Source of the DNA: Actinomycetes bacterium
GTDB lineage: Bacteria; Actinomycetota; Actinomycetes; Propionibacteriales; Nocardioidaceae
Direction: 5' to 3'
Length of the DNA stretch: 64,000 nt
Assembly (NCBI GenBank): GCA_023460975.1
Contig: JAEWOG010000090.1
Location: 124,001-188,000, forward strand
Shown: one piece after another, positions 61,718 to 64,000 of the stretch
Layout of the letters: every line of letters starts with the position of its first letter
Position numbering within the stretch: the first letter of the stretch is position 1
Notes under the pieces: model-generated
Databases searched by the model: none
What the model was told of the DNA's origin: nothing
The model's input: the letters and a program-made list of their open reading frames with translations, nothing else
Position numbers and translations under genes: made by a program

Positions 61718-62479
61718 TCAGCCCCGCGCTGGAGGCGCGATCCGGACAGGCTTGCCCCACGCAGAGAAGGTCTGCAGGTTCCGCGCGCTGACTCCCCCGA
61801 GCGTCGCCGTGGCGTCGATGCGGACCGTACGGTCGTCGTCGGCCAGCCAGATCGAGTAGTGGCTGTGGGTGACCCCCATCGCCGTGGGCGAGCCCACGTA
61901 CTCACGCGCGCGCACTCCGCTGATGGTGCGCACCTTCCCTGTGGGGGTGTAGCCCGTCGCGCTGGACGCCAGGACCGTGCGCAGGTAGGCGGGCTGGTTC
62001 GTCGCGCGGTACGTGGCGGCGACCAGGTGGGCCAGTTGCTCCTGCTCCGAGCCGTTCGCCTTGGCCCGGACCCAGGCCGTCGCACCGGGGGCGCGCCACC
62101 ACGCCGCCTTGCCCAGCGAGATGAACCCCGCACCCGAGCGAGCGGTCATCGAGACGTCCATGGTGCGGCCATAGCGGTGCCGGGCGACCGTCTTGTCGTC
62201 CGTGTTGAGGGTCGTGACGCTCACCGTCGCGTCGCGCGTGAGCTTGCCGATCACGCACGATGCCAGCCGCGAGGCAGGGACCGGCTTCTCGGGAGCCAGC
62301 AGCCGCTTGCGGCACGCCTTGGCGCCACTGCGTCGAGCGCTTGTCGCCCCGTGGGCCGCGGATTCCTGACGATGATCAGCGCTGGCGCTGGGTGCGGTCG
62401 CACCAGCGACGGCGGGTACGGGCAGCAGCGCGGCGAGCACGCCGAGAGCAGCTGCGGCGAGGGCGGTACGAAAGGGCAC
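61718..62479 (-). CDS. Secreted protein of unknown function
   Basis: A protein of 253 residues with a Sec signal (MPFRTALAAAALGVLAALLP, cut near VAGATA). After a basic, His/Ser-rich linker there are two Cys (KACRKRLL and ASCVIGK, one likely disulfide). A strand-rich domain follows (VTTLNTDDKTVARHRYGRTM, then DVSMTARSGAGFISLGKAAW, and VRIDATATLGGVSA). The size and order recall LppX-like lipid-binding folds, but that is weak. No lipobox. Confidence 0.7.
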   Translation of the reverse strand: MPFRTALAAAALGVLAALLPVPAVAGATAPSASADHRQESAAHGATSARRSGAKACRKRLLAPEKPVPASRLASCVIGKLTRDATVSVTTLNTDDKTVARHRYGRTMDVSMTARSGAGFISLGKAAWWRAPGATAWVRAKANGSEQEQLAHLVAATYRATNQPAYLRTVLASSATGYTPTGKVRTISGVRAREYVGSPTAMGVTHSHYSIWLADDDRTVRIDATATLGGVSARNLQTFSAWGKPVRIAPPARG

Positions 62480-62549
62480 GACAACTCCTGGGTTCCGGGG
62501 AAGGAACCCGGGAGTCTAGACGTACGTCGAGCACCGCCCTCGAGCAGGG

Positions 62550-63995
62550 TCAGCGCGCCGCGGCGCCCGTTCCCTGACCGCGACGGCGATTGCGCGGGCG
62601 CCGGCTCCCCGAGCCGGCGGGCTGCTGCTTGGCGCCCCCGCCCGAGGACGCCTTCTGGCCGGTGGGGCGAGGTCCGCCGGCCTTCGCGGCGGCAGGCTGT
62701 CCGGCGCCGGCCGAGGCGGTACGCCCGCCGCGGCGTCCCCGCGACTGCGAGGCTCCGGACGACTTCGGGCGAGCCCCCGAGGTCTTGCGTGCTCCCGCGC
62801 CCGCGGGCTGCTCGAACTCGATGGCGCCGGGCAGCGACCGCTCTCCGGGAGCCAGTTCGGACAGCACCGGGTGCGCCGAGCCCTGGATGCGCGTGGTGTG
62901 CGGCTTGATTCCCGCCGCGCGGGTCAGGTCGCGAACGTCCTTGACCTGCTCGGAGGTCATCAGCGTCACCACGGTGCCCTCGTTGCCCGCGCGAGCCGTT
63001 CGGCCCGAACGGTGCAGGTACGCCTTGTGCTCGGCCGGCGGGTCGGCGTGGACCACGAGGGCGACGTCGTCGACGTGGATGCCACGGGCGGCGATGTCGG
63101 TCGCCACCAAGGCCGAGGCGCGGCCGTCGTGGAAGGCCTCCAGGTTGCGGGTGCGCGCGTTCTGACCGAGGTTGCCGTGCAGCTCCACGGCCGGAACCCC
63201 GTTGCGGTTGAGCTGACGAGCCAGGGCCTTGGCGCCGTGCTTGGTGCGGGTGAACACGACCGTACGACCGGGCGCGCTGGTGAGGTCGACGAGGATCGAG
63301 AGACGGTGCTCGCGGTCGATCTGCAGCACGTGGTGGGTCATCGTGGCCACGGGGGACTGCGCGGAGTCGGCCTCGTGGGTCACCGGGGAGTCGAGGAACT
63401 GGCGAACCAGCACGTCGATCCCGTTGTCCAGCGTGGCGGAGAAGAGCAGCCGCTGGCCGCCCTTCGGGGTCTTCTGCAGCAGGCGCCGCACGGCGGGCAG
63501 GAAGCCCAGATCGGCCATGTGGTCGGCCTCGTCCAGGACGGTGATCTCGATGTCGTCGAGGCGGCAGTGGCCCTGCCCGATGAGGTCCTCGAGACGGCCC
63601 GGGCAGGCGATGACGATGTCGACACCGCGCTTGAGGGCACTCACCTGGGGGTTCTGGCCGACGCCGCCGAAGATGGTGCGGGTGGACAGGCCGGCCGCGG
63701 CTGCGAGCGGTGCCAGCGACGCCTCGATCTGGCCGACCAGCTCGCGCGTCGGGGCGAGGATCAGCGCCCGCGGCGCACCGGGGGCGGCCTTGCGGGCTCC
63801 CATGAGGCGGGTGACGAGCGGCAGCAGGAAGGCGTACGTCTTGCCGGAGCCGGTACGGCCGCGGCCGAGCACGTCGCGCCCGGCCATGGAGTCGGGCAGC
63901 GTCGCCGCCTGGATCGGGGTGGGGGTGGTGATGGAGTGCGAGCGCAGGACGGAGTTCAGCTCCGCCGGCACGCCCAGGTCTTCGAAGGAGGGCAC
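62550..63995 (-). CDS. DEAD-box RNA helicase
   Basis: At least 481 residues from the GTG at 63995; the window ends five bases further, so the true start may be outside. Q-motif (TTPTPIQAATLPD), motif I GRGRTGSGKT, motif Ia PTRELVGQ, motif II VLDEADHMADL, motif III FSATLD, motifs IV-VI through HRSGRTARAG. A basic, low-complexity C-terminal tail (GRRGGRTASAGAGQPAAAK, ending RRPRNRRRGQG) binds RNA. Expected role is unwinding of RNA in ribosome assembly, mRNA decay or cold response. Confidence 0.93.
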   Translation of the reverse strand: MPSFEDLGVPAELNSVLRSHSITTPTPIQAATLPDSMAGRDVLGRGRTGSGKTYAFLLPLVTRLMGARKAAPGAPRALILAPTRELVGQIEASLAPLAAAAGLSTRTIFGGVGQNPQVSALKRGVDIVIACPGRLEDLIGQGHCRLDDIEITVLDEADHMADLGFLPAVRRLLQKTPKGGQRLLFSATLDNGIDVLVRQFLDSPVTHEADSAQSPVATMTHHVLQIDREHRLSILVDLTSAPGRTVVFTRTKHGAKALARQLNRNGVPAVELHGNLGQNARTRNLEAFHDGRASALVATDIAARGIHVDDVALVVHADPPAEHKAYLHRSGRTARAGNEGTVVTLMTSEQVKDVRDLTRAAGIKPHTTRIQGSAHPVLSELAPGERSLPGAIEFEQPAGAGARKTSGARPKSSGASQSRGRRGGRTASAGAGQPAAAKAGGPRPTGQKASSGGGAKQQPAGSGSRRPRNRRRGQGTGAAAR

Positions 63996-64000
63996 GTGGC

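Noticed and set aside
1..64000. CRISPR arrays and cas genes
   Set aside because: No regularly spaced direct repeats of 24-40 bp were seen; the only repeat clusters are the short REP-like elements.

Overview
The window is high-GC actinobacterial chromosome. A consensus GlnR box precedes glnA, a glnX-glnH-pknG gene set is present, a DUF4191 membrane protein follows lipA, and several genes have leaderless-type promoters (TAnnnT, six bases, start codon). This fits Propionibacteriales, most likely Nocardioidaceae (Nocardioides/Aeromicrobium type). The genus is an inference from gene content; no rRNA is present.

Layout. 1-7.3 kb is core metabolism: the end of a TIGR01777 epimerase, lipB and lipA (lipoate), a DUF4191 protein, an LppX-type lipoprotein, an RDD protein and glnA. 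From 7.3 to 22.0 kb the order breaks into an accessory region. It holds a decayed DUF4192 gene, three different IS3-family insertion sequences (the only ones in the window), a fragment of an NAD(P)-binding protein trapped between two of them, a 974-residue LPXTG surface protein with tandem DUF5979-like domains divergent from an 840-residue MalT/LuxR-type regulator, a tyrosine integrase whose 5' end was removed by an IS, and a type IV AbiEi/AbiEii toxin-antitoxin pair. An 18-bp perfect direct repeat joins the last codons of glnA (7299-7316) to 22017-22034, just past AbiEii. I read it as a candidate attL/attR pair bounding a 14.7-kb island. Immediately outside it is a second nucleotidyltransferase toxin-antitoxin pair, MntA/HepT.

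24.3-36.5 kb is one ten-gene minus-strand operon, mostly with 4-bp start/stop overlaps: telA, a small unknown gene, a CbbX-type AAA ATPase, glnX, glnH, an unknown gene, pknG, a PP2C phosphatase, a VWA protein and an FHA protein. It looks like an extended amino-acid-sensing Ser/Thr phosphorylation module. The kinase, phosphatase and FHA proteins all carry N-terminal zinc-ribbon-like Cys modules.

36.5-64 kb is a mix of core and lineage-specific genes, several of them broken: an MFS transporter-cNMP domain gene with one amber codon, a truncated aldonolactone oxidase, and a carotenoid oxygenase with a frameshift and a large internal deletion. Intact genes include an ECF42-type sigma factor with its YciI partner, dodecin, two SHOCT-type membrane proteins, a MpaB-type oxygenase, a SWIM/SNF2 helicase, a TetR regulator, an FKBP lipoprotein, an FAD-linked oxidase, a macrodomain protein, a P450 divergent from an SDR across a palindromic operator, TrhO, an aldehyde dehydrogenase divergent from an ornithine cyclodeaminase across two GntR-like operators, a GH3 glycosidase and a DEAD-box helicase. 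A family of short intergenic repeats (CGCTGGTYGAGCYTGTCGARA) occurs at three places.
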